NCBI RefSeq assembly: GCF_002441885.1
Contig: NZ_JXJT01000016.1
Coordinates: forward strand, 1 to 47,284
Direction of reading: 5' to 3'
Origin: Pseudolactococcus chungangensis CAU 28 = DSM 22330
GTDB taxonomy: Bacteria > Bacillota > Bacilli > Lactobacillales > Streptococcaceae
Length of the DNA stretch: 47,284 nt
The notes below the pieces were generated by a model. That model searched no databases. It had not been told where the DNA came from and saw only the letters and a list, made by a program, of their open reading frames with translations. Shown here in pieces: positions 35,319-44,530 of this stretch (position 1 is the first letter of the stretch; each line of letters begins with the position of its first letter). Made by a program: the position numbers and the translations under genes.

Positions 35319-35702
35319 TTGGCTAAACCTACTCGTAAACGTCGTGTGAAGAAAAATATCGAATCTGGTGTTGTCCACATTCATGCAACTTTCAATAACA
35401 CAATCGTGATGATTACAGACGTTCATGGTAACGCGCTTGCTTGGTCATCTGCTGGTGCCCTTGGCTTCAAAGGATCTAAAAAATCGACTCCTTTCGCTGC
35501 TCAAATGGCATCTGAAGCTGCTGCTAAGTCTGCTCAAGAACATGGTTTGAAAACTGTAGCCGTTACTGTTAAAGGTCCTGGACCAGGTCGCGAATCTGCG
35601 ATCCGCGCGCTTGCAGCTGCAGGTCTTAACGTAACAGCAATCAGCGATGTGACGCCTGTACCCCACAATGGTGCACGTCCTCCAAAACGTCGTCGTGTAT
35701 AA
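35319..35702 (+). CDS. rpsK: Ribosomal protein uS11
   Basis: 127 residues, TTG start (35319) with AAAGGAG upstream. Contains [22 protein letters not shown] and [21 protein letters not shown], and ends [13 protein letters not shown]. 30S platform. Confidence 0.98.
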   Translation: MAKPTRKRRVKKNIESGVVHIHATFNNTIVMITDVHGNALAWSSAGALGFKGSKKSTPFAAQMASEAAAKSAQEHGLKTVAVTVKGPGPGRESAIRALAAAGLNVTAISDVTPVPHNGARPPKRRRV

Positions 35703-35754
35703 TTTCGAGAGTGCTTGTTGCTACTCTAACATTTTGCACTGAAAGGATATACAC

Positions 35755-36690
35755 ATGATTGAGTTTGAAAAACCAAAAATTACAAAATTTGATGAAGCTA
35801 ATACCTATGGCAAATTTGTCGTAGAGCCGTTAGAACGTGGTTATGGGACAACCCTAGGCAACTCATTACGTCGTATTCTTCTATCGTCACTTCCTGGTGC
35901 TGCTGTTACAAGCATCCAAATTGACGGTGTACTCCATGAGTTCACAACAATTCCAGGTGTACATGAAGATGTGATTCAAGTGATTCTTGCGATTAAAGGG
36001 CTTGCGATCAAATCATATGTTGAAACGGAAAAAATCATTGAACTTGACGTCACAGGTCCTGCTATTGTAACAGCAGGAGATATCTTGACTGATAGCGATA
36101 TTGAGATTGTCAACAAAGATCATTACCTTTTCACACTTGCGGAAGGGCACTCTGTGAACGCTCGTATGACTGTGAAATCAGGTCGTGGTTACGTCCTTGC
36201 AGAAGATAATAAACAATCTGACGCGCCTATCGGGACAATTGCTGTAGATTCATCTTACACACCTGTCAACAAAGTGAATTATCAAGTTGAACCAGCTCGT
36301 GTGGGTGAAAAAGATAACTTTGACAAATTGTCACTTGAAATCTTTACAAACGGCACAATCTCAGCAGAAGATGCCTTGTCATTATCTGCAAAAATCTTGA
36401 CTGACCATTTGAGTCTCTTTGTTAACTTGTCTGAAGTAGCACAAGCTGCCGATACATTGGTTGATAAAAATGAGGTGAAACCAGAGCGTGCTTTGGACAA
36501 AGTCATCGAGGAACTTGATCTTTCTGTTCGTTCATATAACTGTTTGAAACGTGCTGGTATTAATACCGTCGCTGATCTTGCTGATATGAGTGAGCCTGAA
36601 ATGCTCAAAGTGAAAAACTTGGGTCGTAAATCTTTAGTGGAAGTTAAAGATAAACTTGATAGCCTAGGCTTGTCACTCAAAAAAGACTAA
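35755..36690 (+). CDS. rpoA: RNA polymerase alpha subunit
   Basis: 311 residues. The N-terminal dimerisation domain (to about 228) has [25 protein letters not shown]; the C-terminal domain (~245-305) has [22 protein letters not shown] and [15 protein letters not shown], which binds UP elements and activators. AAAGGAT ribosome site. It lies between rpsK and rplQ as usual, with no promoter of its own seen. Confidence 0.98.
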   Translation: MIEFEKPKITKFDEANTYGKFVVEPLERGYGTTLGNSLRRILLSSLPGAAVTSIQIDGVLHEFTTIPGVHEDVIQVILAIKGLAIKSYVETEKIIELDVTGPAIVTAGDILTDSDIEIVNKDHYLFTLAEGHSVNARMTVKSGRGYVLAEDNKQSDAPIGTIAVDSSYTPVNKVNYQVEPARVGEKDNFDKLSLEIFTNGTISAEDALSLSAKILTDHLSLFVNLSEVAQAADTLVDKNEVKPERALDKVIEELDLSVRSYNCLKRAGINTVADLADMSEPEMLKVKNLGRKSLVEVKDKLDSLGLSLKKD

Positions 36691-36713
36691 ATTAAAATCT
36701 AATAGGAGGAATC

Positions 36714-37094
36714 ATGGGTTACCGTAAACTTGGACGTAAATCTGATCAACGTAAAGCAATGCTTCGCGATTTGACGACTGACTTGATCATCAACGAATAC
36801 ATCGTAACAACTGAAGCTCGCGCTAAAGAAGTTCGTAAAACTGTTGAAAAAATGATTACACTCGGAAAACGTGGCGATCTTCACGCACGCCGTCAAGCTG
36901 CTGCTTACGTACGTAACGAAATCGCTGAAAAAGATTTCAACGAAGAAACTGAAACTTTCCCAACTGCACTTCAAAAATTGTTTGGCGACATCGCTACACG
37001 TTATGAAGGCCGTAATGGTGGATACACACGTATTCTTAAAACTGAACCACGCCGTGGCGATGCTGCACCGATGGCAATTATTGAACTTGTTTAA
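36714..37094 (+). CDS. rplQ: Ribosomal protein bL17
   Basis: 126 residues. [23 protein letters not shown] and [23 protein letters not shown] are the L17 signature. Exit-tunnel rim. TAGGAGG upstream. Last gene of the ribosomal cluster; a long 3' region and a terminator follow. Confidence 0.98.
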   Translation: MGYRKLGRKSDQRKAMLRDLTTDLIINEYIVTTEARAKEVRKTVEKMITLGKRGDLHARRQAAAYVRNEIAEKDFNEETETFPTALQKLFGDIATRYEGRNGGYTRILKTEPRRGDAAPMAIIELV

Positions 37095-37109
37095 TAATTG
37101 ATTTCAGTT

Positions 37110-37290
37110 TAAAAAATAAAGCAGTAAGGGGCACCTGTCATTTATGATTTTGTGGTGTTTTTGAAAGCATTTTTGAAAAGATATAGAATCGGAATGTCAG
37201 TGTGGCCCGATAGTCTTCATCAATCTTTTGTGGAGTGTTATGATGGTGGTGCTTGCACTTAGTCTAGCTCTTACTGTCTAGTCTTAAAAA
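37110..37290 (+). ncRNA. Candidate L17 downstream element RNA
   Basis: The 475-base gap after rplQ has no gene. Its first part lies between rplQ and a strong terminator, so it is transcribed as the rplQ 3' region. Visible pairings: CACC/GGTG near 37130-37157, ATCGG/CCGAT near 37188-37211, GTGC/GCAC near 37250-37260, and GTCTAG/CTAGTC-like arms near 37262-37285. Rfam describes an L17 downstream element in this exact position in lactic acid bacteria; I assign it mainly by position. Confidence 0.45.
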
Positions 37291-37295
37291 CTAGG

Positions 37296-37329
37296 CCGCT
37301 TATCCTTTGGGATAAGTGGTTTTTATTTT
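37296..37329 (+). terminator. rplQ terminator, end of the ribosomal cluster
   Basis: CCGCTTATCC (37296-37305) with GGATAAGTGG (37310-37319, one G-U), loop TTTG, then TTTTTATTTT. Confidence 0.9.
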
Positions 37330-37407
37330 ACCTAAAATTTGAAACGGTTATACATAGCAAGTATGCCTCGTAATAAAATATTTCAAAGTCGAGACAAGCG
37401 CATTGTA

Positions 37408-37471
37408 TGTTAGAATAGACATACTAAAACTAAAAAGATGTCAAACGTCTGATGTCGTTTAAGATGTCAAA
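37408..37471 (+). promoter_or_regulatory. gshA upstream region: extended -10 and GATGTC repeats
   Basis: TG-T plus TAGAAT (37411-37416) is the best promoter candidate. Downstream GATGTCAAA (37437), GATGTCGTTT (37451) and GATGTCAAA (37463) are spaced about 13 bases, and AAACG (37443-37447) can pair with CGTTT (37456-37460). Possibly a protein or RNA control site in the ~150-base leader. Confidence 0.4.
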
Positions 37472-37569
37472 TGATGCTAGAGGTAAGAAGCTAAGTGCAC
37501 CTTATGATTGCAACAACAGGGGATGAAACTTCTTAAAATACAAGGTGGTTAGATAAAAAAGGAGCGAGG

Positions 37570-38937
37570 ATGAATATTGCACGAGAGCTCTTACGTGAGC
37601 GCTATTTTACAAATTTGAAGCACTCAAATGACTTATTCGTTGGTATTGAGTTAGAACTACCAATTGTTAAGCTCACGGGTGAAGCTGTTGATTTTTCTGT
37701 TGTCTTCGCCTTATTTGATGAAATGATTGAAAAACTGCCGTTGTCGATTGAGAAATCGGATGATAACGGTCAAGCCATTCAATTGGTTTCAGATGAAAAC
37801 AACGACCGCATTTTGTTTGAAGTTGGCTACAATACTATAGAATTTGCATTTGATAAAGCAGAGACTATAGGTGAAGTCGAACAACGTTTTTCAAACTATC
37901 TTGCTGTCATGCAACCATTTTTAAAAAATCAAAATCACCTTTTAACTGGTTTTGGCGTCAATCCTTTCTGGGATAAAAATGACAACAGACCTGTTGCTAG
38001 TCCTCGTTACGAGATGTTGATGGCTTACTTGAAGTTGGGGGAGACAAGAGAAGAAGTGCGGGTCAGCCAGAATAATTATGGTGCTTTTATTCAAGGAAGT
38101 CAAGTTCAGCTAGATGTGACGCGTGAGAATTTAGTAACAACGCTAAATACCTTTAATGCCATAGAAATGGTTAAAGCTTGGCTTTTCGGAAACTCTTATC
38201 TTTGGAATGGACAATTAGACACTTTAATTTCACGGGATGTTTTTTGGGAAGAGTCAATGCATGGCATATTTCCTGAAAATACAGGTGTATTTCCAGAAGC
38301 TTTTGAGAGTCTAGAAACATTTCTTGATTATTTAATGAAAACTGCCTTATTCACAAGGACTTCTGAAGCAAGTACTTTTTATTTTGAACCAATTCAAGCG
38401 ATGGATTACTTCAATCATGATGAAATTCCAGCCTTTGATCTGCTCGGCAATGAATTGGTCTTAATGCCAAGTCCGTATGATTTTGAAGCACATCGGAGTT
38501 ATCAGTATCAGAATCTCACGACACGCGGAACAGTCGAGTTTAGAAGTACTTGTGCCCAGCCTATTGCTACGTCATTTACTGTTGCAGCTTTCCATTTAGG
38601 ATTGATGCAGGAGTTAGCATCTTTTGAGACATTAATCGCAAGCCATGCTTTTTACGAAGATTATGGCCGAGATTATCCACAACTTCGTCGCAGGTTTTCA
38701 GCGCAAAACTTATCATCCGAGGAAATAGAGGATGTTGCAAGTTTTGCAGAAGATTTAGTAAATCTCGCAGCAGTAGGTCTTGAAAAACGTGGATTTGGTG
38801 AAGAAAAGTATTTAACAGCGCTCTATCAACGAATTGAAAGAAAAGAGAATCCGGCCGTTAAAGCATTGCACTTGCTTGAATCCGGCAAAACATTATCAGA
38901 AATATCGGAGATTTTTGCAGATGGAAAAGACATTTAA
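37570..38937 (+). CDS. gshA: Glutamate-cysteine ligase (GCS2-type)
   Basis: 455 residues. First step of glutathione synthesis: ATP-dependent joining of glutamate and cysteine. Visible marks are LFVGIELELPIVKL (~23-36, catalytic Glu residues), FEVGYNTIEFAF (~86), VSQNNYGAFIQGSQVQLDV (~162) and RGTVEFRSTCAQPI (~319). It is a stand-alone ligase of the GCS2/YbdK superfold rather than the 518-residue E. coli type. AAGGAGCGAGG before the ATG. Its 3' end overlaps the ATP-grasp gene by 17 bases. The nearest relatives cannot be fixed without a search. Confidence 0.82.
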   Translation: MNIARELLRERYFTNLKHSNDLFVGIELELPIVKLTGEAVDFSVVFALFDEMIEKLPLSIEKSDDNGQAIQLVSDENNDRILFEVGYNTIEFAFDKAETIGEVEQRFSNYLAVMQPFLKNQNHLLTGFGVNPFWDKNDNRPVASPRYEMLMAYLKLGETREEVRVSQNNYGAFIQGSQVQLDVTRENLVTTLNTFNAIEMVKAWLFGNSYLWNGQLDTLISRDVFWEESMHGIFPENTGVFPEAFESLETFLDYLMKTALFTRTSEASTFYFEPIQAMDYFNHDEIPAFDLLGNELVLMPSPYDFEAHRSYQYQNLTTRGTVEFRSTCAQPIATSFTVAAFHLGLMQELASFETLIASHAFYEDYGRDYPQLRRRFSAQNLSSEEIEDVASFAEDLVNLAAVGLEKRGFGEEKYLTALYQRIERKENPAVKALHLLESGKTLSEISEIFADGKDI

Positions 38938-40096
38938 GATATCAAGGACTACCTCACCTAACAAGCTCAATATGCAGAATGTTTACTGGTACATCAATGG
39001 TGATTTGCTTACGATTACCTACCATACCAATCGGGACCTATCCGCCATTTTAGCTGTCCTCGGTCGTCATGGTATTGAAATCCAGTATGTTCAGGCGCCT
39101 GCCAATGACTTTCAACTCCCGGGTTACGAAAATTTGGAATTATCAACTCAAAATTTAATTGCAGATGCCATTAAATATGGCATTCAGTTTCAAGTCCTTG
39201 ATGAAGTTGAACAAATCTTAAAATTGACCTATGGTTCACATACGGAGTACATCAAAGAAGGCAATATTACGCATTTTGACAGCGCCCTATCTCATGCTTT
39301 AATGGAAAACAAAATCGTTACTAAAGCGATTTTAAATACTGCTGGCATTCAAGTGCCGTCTGGCTTTGAATTTCATGACCTTAACGACGCCTTGCGCCAT
39401 TTTGACCAGTTACCTTCGGCTTTTGTAGTCAAACCCAAGTCTACCAATTACGGCATCGGCATCAGTATTTTTAAAGAAACGACGACACAAGCAGACTATG
39501 AAGAAGCGGTGAAAATTGCTTTTGAAAATGATGATGCCGTTATCGTTGAGACCTATGCTCATGGTACAGAATTTAGATTTTATGTGCAAAGCGGAGAAGT
39601 ATTAGCTGTATTAGAACGCTTTCCAGCGAATGTCGTTGGGGACGGTGTTCATAATATCCAACAATTGGTGGCCATAAAGAATACAGATATTAGGCGGGGG
39701 GAGCATCATAGAACACCGCTTGAAAAAATTAAATTGGGGGATGTTGAAAGATTGACACTTAGTTTACAAGGTTTTGATGTGCAATCAGTTCCCAAAGCAC
39801 AAGAACGTGTTTTTCTAAGAGAGAACTCGAATGTTTCAACTGGTGGTGATTCAATTGACCGGACTGAACAAGTCAGTGACTATTATAAAGCAATCGCTGT
39901 AAAAGTTGCACATGCATTGGACGTGACGATTACTGGAGTTGATATTATCATTCCAGACGCCAGTCAAAAAGGTCCTTATTTTGTTATTGAAGCGAATCAA
40001 AATCCGATGATGCAAATGCATCTTTTTCCTGCAGTTGGTAAATCACGCCGTGTTACTGAAAGTTTGATTAAACTATTATTTCCAGAAAGTGTTTAA
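38921..40096 (+). CDS. gshB: ATP-grasp glutathione synthetase module, GshF C-terminal type
   Basis: 391 residues from ATG 38921; GGAG lies about 10 bases upstream, and the open frame from 38834 runs inside gshA without a ribosome site. The first ~115 residues are a family-specific N-terminal region. The ATP-grasp part has ALMENKIVTKAILNTAG, FVVKPKSTNYGIGISIFKE, VETYAHGTEFRFYV, PANVVGDGVHNI, LRENSNVSTGGDSID and ITGVDIIIPD, which match the synthetase half of GshF fusion enzymes. It should add Gly to gamma-Glu-Cys. It is a separate gene in another frame from gshA, likely translationally coupled to it. Confidence 0.83.
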   Translation: MEKTFKISRTTSPNKLNMQNVYWYINGDLLTITYHTNRDLSAILAVLGRHGIEIQYVQAPANDFQLPGYENLELSTQNLIADAIKYGIQFQVLDEVEQILKLTYGSHTEYIKEGNITHFDSALSHALMENKIVTKAILNTAGIQVPSGFEFHDLNDALRHFDQLPSAFVVKPKSTNYGIGISIFKETTTQADYEEAVKIAFENDDAVIVETYAHGTEFRFYVQSGEVLAVLERFPANVVGDGVHNIQQLVAIKNTDIRRGEHHRTPLEKIKLGDVERLTLSLQGFDVQSVPKAQERVFLRENSNVSTGGDSIDRTEQVSDYYKAIAVKVAHALDVTITGVDIIIPDASQKGPYFVIEANQNPMMQMHLFPAVGKSRRVTESLIKLLFPESV

Positions 40097-40106
40097 TTCA
40101 GATGAT

Positions 40107-40134
40107 GACCATGCTGAAAGCGTGGTTTTTATTT
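40107..40134 (+). terminator. gsh operon terminator
   Basis: CCATGCT (40109-40115) with AGCGTGG (40119-40125, one G-U), loop GAA, then TTTTTATTT. Confidence 0.8.
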
Positions 40135-40139
40135 GACAA

Positions 40140-40184
40140 AATTTTCTGATAATTGCTTGACGAAAGTTTTAAAAGTGTTAAAAT
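40140..40184 (+). promoter_or_regulatory. ilvD promoter with CodY-like box
   Basis: AATTTTCTGATAATT (40140-40154) matches the CodY box AATTTTCWGAAAATT at 14 of 15 positions and touches the -35. TTGACG (40157-40162), 16 bases, TAAAAT (40179-40184) with TGT before the -10. Confidence 0.75.
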
Positions 40185-40296
40185 GGTAATAATAGATTTG
40201 TTTGAAAAGAGGAAAAATTTAAGTTTAATTTCAGAATTAAGCTTAATCTCATGTTTAAGTCTCGAATATCGCAAGTCTTTTGAAATCAAACGCTAA
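40183..40296 (+). other. Leu/Ile-rich open frame in the ilvD leader
   Basis: 37 codons, about a third Leu, Ile or Val, with the core NLSLISELSLISCLSLE. A hairpin TTAAGTTTAATT (40219-40230) / AATTAAGCTTAA (40235-40246) lies inside. Looks like an amino-acid leader peptide. However, the ATG overlaps the predicted -10 and no good ribosome site exists, and TTG 40198 is the next possible start. Confidence 0.3.
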
Positions 40297-40319
40297 TAAC
40301 TTAGGCAAGGAAGGCACGT

Positions 40320-42032
40320 ATGAAATTTACATATAACGGTACGACAACAGAAGTTGAGCTTAACAAGTATTCTAAAACGCTCACGCAAGATCCGACACAA
40401 CCCGCAACTCAGGCTATGTTCTATGGCATCGGATTTAAGGATGAAGATTTTGATAAAGCGCAAGTTGGGATTGTGTCAATGGACTGGGATGGAAATCCTT
40501 GTAATATGCACTTAAATCAACTCGGTCAAAAAGTTAAATCATCTGTTGACGCAACGGAAGGTCTTTTGGGCTTACAGTTCCACACGATTGGTGTTTCTGA
40601 TGGCATTGCTAATGGTACAGATGGGATGCGTTATTCGCTAGTATCACGAGAAGTAATTGCAGACTCAATCGAGACAAATGCTGGCGGTGAGTACTATGAC
40701 GGAATTGTTGGTATTCCAGGTTGTGATAAAAATATGCCAGGTACAATTATCGGCATGGCGCGTTTGAACCGACCGTCTATCATGGTTTATGGTGGGACAA
40801 TTGAACATGGTGAATATAATGGTCAGTCTCTCAATATTGTTTCGGCCTTTGAAGCCTTGGGGGAAAAATTAACAGGTCACATTAATGATGAAGACTACCA
40901 TGGTGTGATTTCCAATGCTATTCCTGGTCAAGGAGCTTGTGGTGGCATGTATACAGCTAATACAATGGCTGCAGCGATTGAAACACTTGGGATGACCCTG
41001 CCATTTTCATCAACTAACCCAGCTAAATCTGATGAAAAACAACGTGAAGCAGCATCAGTTGGTGAATATATGAAGACGCTTCTTGCCTTGGATATTAAAC
41101 CAAGTGATATCATGACGCGTGAAGCCTTTGAAGACGCCATTACAGTTGTCATGGTACTTGGCGGTTCAACCAATGCTGTTTTGCATTTGATTGCCATGGC
41201 ACGTACAGTTGGGATTGACCTCACACAGGATGATTTTCAAGCTATTTCTGACCGTACACCTGTAATTGGTGACTTCAAACCTTCTGGTAAATACATGCAA
41301 GAAGATTTGCACCGAATTGGTGGCCTTCCAGCTGTCCTTAAATTTCTCCTTAAAGAAGGTCGGATCCATGGTGACCGGATGACAGTCACAGGTAAAACTC
41401 TAGCAGAAAATCTGGAGCATGCAGCAGATTTAGACTTTACAGTTCAGGATATTATCAGACCTTTTGACAAACCAATCAAAGCCACAGGGCATTTGCAAAT
41501 CCTTTATGGCAATCTCGCATCGGGCGGTTCAGTCGCTAAGATTTCGGGTAAAGAAGGTGAGCAATTCACTGGAACAGCGCGTGTCTTTAACGGTGAACAA
41601 CATTTTATTGAAGGCATAGAGACAGGGCGCTTACACGCCGGTGATGTTGCAGTCATTAAGAATATAGGCCCAGTCGGGGCACCTGGGATGCCAGAAATGC
41701 TGAAACCAACATCTGCTTTGATTGGTGCAGGATTAGGAAAATCAGTTGCTCTGATTACCGATGGACGTTTCTCTGGTGGGACACATGGCTTTGTTGTAGG
41801 GCATATTGTCCCTGAAGCCGTTAAGGGTGGGGTGATCGGTCTCGTTGAAGATGATGATATCATCGAAATTGATGCCATTAACAACACCATTGATCTGAAA
41901 GTATCTGATGAAGAGTTGGCAAAACGTCGCGCTGCTTATCAACAACCAGCACCCAAAGCGACTCGTGGTGTCCTTGCAAAATTTGCAAAATTAACAGATG
42001 ATGCCGCGCATGGCTGTATTACTGATTTTTAA
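40320..42032 (+). CDS. ilvD: Dihydroxyacid dehydratase
   Basis: 570 residues, normal length. Fe-S enzyme of Ile/Val synthesis that dehydrates dihydroxyacids. Fe-S Cys residues in WDGNPCNMH (~59), [11 protein letters not shown] (~137) and [14 protein letters not shown] (~201); C-terminal [18 protein letters not shown] (~478). AAGGAAGG before the ATG. First gene of the ilv cluster, with its own CodY-box promoter; a stable hairpin separates it from ilvB. Confidence 0.98.
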   Translation: MKFTYNGTTTEVELNKYSKTLTQDPTQPATQAMFYGIGFKDEDFDKAQVGIVSMDWDGNPCNMHLNQLGQKVKSSVDATEGLLGLQFHTIGVSDGIANGTDGMRYSLVSREVIADSIETNAGGEYYDGIVGIPGCDKNMPGTIIGMARLNRPSIMVYGGTIEHGEYNGQSLNIVSAFEALGEKLTGHINDEDYHGVISNAIPGQGACGGMYTANTMAAAIETLGMTLPFSSTNPAKSDEKQREAASVGEYMKTLLALDIKPSDIMTREAFEDAITVVMVLGGSTNAVLHLIAMARTVGIDLTQDDFQAISDRTPVIGDFKPSGKYMQEDLHRIGGLPAVLKFLLKEGRIHGDRMTVTGKTLAENLEHAADLDFTVQDIIRPFDKPIKATGHLQILYGNLASGGSVAKISGKEGEQFTGTARVFNGEQHFIEGIETGRLHAGDVAVIKNIGPVGAPGMPEMLKPTSALIGAGLGKSVALITDGRFSGGTHGFVVGHIVPEAVKGGVIGLVEDDDIIEIDAINNTIDLKVSDEELAKRRAAYQQPAPKATRGVLAKFAKLTDDAAHGCITDF

Positions 42033-42049
42033 TTGATTTTCAACATTGA

Positions 42050-42090
42050 TAATCAAAACAACTGGTTAAATCGACCAGTTGTTTTGATTA
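42050..42090 (+). terminator. Strong hairpin downstream of ilvD
   Basis: About 16 base pairs: 42051-42066 (AATCAAAACAACTGGT) with 42074-42089, loop TAAATCG. No long T run follows on the + strand, so it may be a weak terminator or an mRNA end stabiliser. Confidence 0.6.
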
Positions 42091-42185
42091 AGAAAACAAC
42101 TTTATCTGATATTTTTAAAAGATACAATATTTTAAGCATCGCTTGAAATCGCACATTTGAATTCTGAATTTCTGTCAGGTAAATC

Positions 42186-42257
42186 ATGATGAATATTAGA
42201 AGTTTTATAATTCAAATTATACCGAAATCACTTGAAAAAAAAGGGCAAAAGTGTTAA
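42186..42257 (+). other. Small Ile-rich open frame upstream of ilvB
   Basis: 23 codons, MMNIRSFIIQIIPKSLEKKG then QKC, five Ile (two as ATA). AGG lies about 7 bases before the ATG. Its stop overlaps the ilvB -10 box, so it can only be read on transcripts from farther upstream. Confidence 0.2.
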
Positions 42258-42290
42258 AATCTAAACATAATTCATAATTTTCAGAAATTT
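42232..42290 (+). promoter_or_regulatory. ilvB promoter with CodY-like box
   Basis: TTGAAA (42232-42237), 17 bases, TAAAAT (42255-42260), TGT before the -10. AATTTTCAGAAATTT (42276-42290) matches the CodY consensus at 14 of 15 and lies just after the expected start near 42267. The segment AAAAGTGTTAAAAT is identical to that of the ilvD promoter. Confidence 0.78.
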
Positions 42291-42323
42291 CGAAATATGA
42301 AAATCCTTGAAGGAGAGCTAATA

Positions 42324-44027
42324 TTGAAACAAATAAAACTTGAAACCCCAAAAAGTGGTTCGCAACTCGTCCTTGATACCCTTAAAGATTTGGGGGTTGA
42401 CACTATTTTTGGTTATCCAGGTGGCGCAGTTTTACCACTCTATGATGCTATTTATGATTACGAGGGGATTCAGCATATTCTTGCTCGCCATGAACAAGGG
42501 GCAACGCATGAGGCGGAGGGATATGCGAAATCATCAGGTAAGTTAGGGGTTGCTCTGGTCACATCAGGTCCTGGGGCAACGAACGCGATTACAGGTATTG
42601 CAGATGCCAATGCAGATTCAGTACCGATGCTAGTTTTTACTGGTCAAGTGGCAACGCCTGGTATTGGTAAGGATGCTTTTCAGGAAGCTGATATTATCGG
42701 TGTTACGATGCCAATTACCAAATATAACTATCAGATTCGTGAAACGCAAGACATTCCTCGCGTGATTACAGAGGCGGTTCACATTGCGACGACAGGACGT
42801 CCGGGTCCTGTTGTTATTGATTTACCTAAAGACGTCGCAGCTCAAGAAGTTGATTTTATTAATGATGTGACGATTGACTTGCCTTCTTATAACCCAACTG
42901 TTGAACCAAATGTCAAGCAATTGAAAAAAATTGTTGCGTTGTTAGCTAAAAAGAAGCGTCCACTAATTTTAGTGGGTGGTGGTGTCAATTATTCAAATGG
43001 CAATCTTGCCTTAACACAGTTTGCTGAAAAATATCAAATTCCAGTCGTTTCTAGTCTACTAGGGTTAGGTGCGATACCAGTTGAAAATCCGTTATTTTTA
43101 GGGATGGGCGGAATGCATGGGTCTTATGCTGCTAATATGGCATTAGCTGAAACTGATTATCTCATTAATTTTGGGAGTCGGTTTGATGACCGATTGGCCT
43201 CAAATCCTTCCTTATTTTTGAAGGAGGCGACGGTAGCACATATCGATATTGACCCAGCAGAGATTGGCAAAATTGTCAAAACGCATTTACCGGTTGTAGG
43301 AGATGCAAAGCGTGCTTTGGAAATATTACTTGAGATTGAAGCACCTTCGACTCATTTTTCAAAATGGGTTGAACAAGTTCAGGACAATGCGCAAAGAGCA
43401 CCATATAGTTATGAACCTGAGGATGATTATAATAAGCCTCAGGAAGTTATCAAATTAATTGGTGAGTTGACCAACGGTGATGCCATCATTGTGACAGATG
43501 TTGGGCAGCATCAGATGTGGGCAGCTCAATGGTACCCGTACAAAAGTAACCATCAGCTGATTACAAGTGGTGGACTTGGGACTATGGGATTTGGTATTCC
43601 TGCAGCCATTGGAGCCAAATTAGCCAATCCAGATAAAGAAGTTATCGTTTTTGTTGGTGATGGTGGTTTCCAAATGACCAACCAAGAATTGGCGATTTTA
43701 AATGGTTATCATGTGCCAATCAAAGTTGTACTCTTTAATAATCACTCGCTGGGAATGGTACGTCAGTGGCAAGAAAAGTTCTATGAAGAACGTCGAAGTC
43801 AATCTGTCTTTGATTTGGAACCCAATTTCCAATTATTAGCTGAGGCTTATGGTCTAAAGCATGATAAATTTTTAAATCCACAAACAATCGCTGAAGATTT
43901 AAAAGTTATCACAGAAGATGTGCCAATGGTATTGGAAGTTGGTATTTCTAGAGCAGAACAAGTCTATCCGATGGTGCCAGCAGGTTGGCATAATGACGAA
44001 ATGTTGGGGGTGAAATTCAATGCGTAG
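42324..44027 (+). CDS. ilvB: Acetolactate synthase, large (catalytic) subunit
   Basis: 567 residues from TTG 42324, which has AAGGAG 8 bases upstream; the in-frame ATG at 42297 has no ribosome site. ThDP-dependent enzyme making acetolactate and acetohydroxybutyrate. FGYPGGAVLPLYDAIY with catalytic-Glu region ARHEQGATHEAEGYA (~46-60), FAD region GRPGPVVIDLPKD, and the ThDP motif VGDGGFQMTNQELAIL...NN near 445-475. ilvN overlaps by 8 bases, as expected for the two subunits. Confidence 0.97.
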   Translation: MKQIKLETPKSGSQLVLDTLKDLGVDTIFGYPGGAVLPLYDAIYDYEGIQHILARHEQGATHEAEGYAKSSGKLGVALVTSGPGATNAITGIADANADSVPMLVFTGQVATPGIGKDAFQEADIIGVTMPITKYNYQIRETQDIPRVITEAVHIATTGRPGPVVIDLPKDVAAQEVDFINDVTIDLPSYNPTVEPNVKQLKKIVALLAKKKRPLILVGGGVNYSNGNLALTQFAEKYQIPVVSSLLGLGAIPVENPLFLGMGGMHGSYAANMALAETDYLINFGSRFDDRLASNPSLFLKEATVAHIDIDPAEIGKIVKTHLPVVGDAKRALEILLEIEAPSTHFSKWVEQVQDNAQRAPYSYEPEDDYNKPQEVIKLIGELTNGDAIIVTDVGQHQMWAAQWYPYKSNHQLITSGGLGTMGFGIPAAIGAKLANPDKEVIVFVGDGGFQMTNQELAILNGYHVPIKVVLFNNHSLGMVRQWQEKFYEERRSQSVFDLEPNFQLLAEAYGLKHDKFLNPQTIAEDLKVITEDVPMVLEVGISRAEQVYPMVPAGWHNDEMLGVKFNA

Positions 44028-44496
44028 AATGTTAACAGCCAAACTCAATAATTCAACAGGTGTCCTAAATCGCTTTACAGGCGTCTTATCACGCCGTCAG
44101 GTTAATATTGAAAGTATTTCTGTTGGACATACAGATGTGCCACATATTTCAAGGATTACGGTTATCATTGATGTTGAAAGTATCGATGAGGTCGAACAGA
44201 TCATTAAGCAACTGAATCGGCAAGTTGATGTTTTGCGCGTACGTGATATTACAGACGTGCCACATATTGAACGAGAAGTGATCCTTGTCAAGGTATCAGC
44301 ACCTGCTAATATTCGAGCAGAATTATTTGCGATGATTCAACCTTTTCGTGCCAGTGTAGTTGATGTTGCCCCTAAAACAGTAACCATTCAACTAACTGGA
44401 GGCTACGATAAAATTGAAGCGCTATTAAGAGTGGTTAAACCTTATGGCATTAAAAACATTGCTAGAACTGGCGTCACAGGTTTTACGCGAGATTAA
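44020..44496 (+). CDS. ilvN: Acetolactate synthase, small (regulatory) subunit
   Basis: 158 residues. ACT domain at the N-terminus (TAKLNNSTGVLNRFTGVLSRRQVNIESISVG) that binds valine for feedback inhibition, and a C-terminal regulatory domain (REVILVKVSAPANIRAELFAMIQPFRASVVD). ATG overlaps ilvB by 8 bases, with GGGGGTG upstream. Confidence 0.97.
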   Translation: MRRMLTAKLNNSTGVLNRFTGVLSRRQVNIESISVGHTDVPHISRITVIIDVESIDEVEQIIKQLNRQVDVLRVRDITDVPHIEREVILVKVSAPANIRAELFAMIQPFRASVVDVAPKTVTIQLTGGYDKIEALLRVVKPYGIKNIARTGVTGFTRD

Positions 44497-44530
44497 AAGA
44501 CAATCAGAATTAAAAGGTTCATAATTATCC

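Noticed and set aside
38834-38937. Frameshift splitting a single GshF fusion
   Set aside because: The combined length (about 846 residues) exceeds a normal GshF, the ligase is not of the 518-residue type, and the second gene has its own ATG and GGAG. I favour two real genes.
40185-40319. T-box riboswitch before ilvD
   Set aside because: No AGGGTGGNACCGCG-like T-box sequence or specifier loop is present here or before ilvB, ilvC, ilvA or thrC.
42297-42323. ATG 42297 as the ilvB start
   Set aside because: No ribosome site precedes it, and AAGGAG is placed correctly for TTG 42324 instead.
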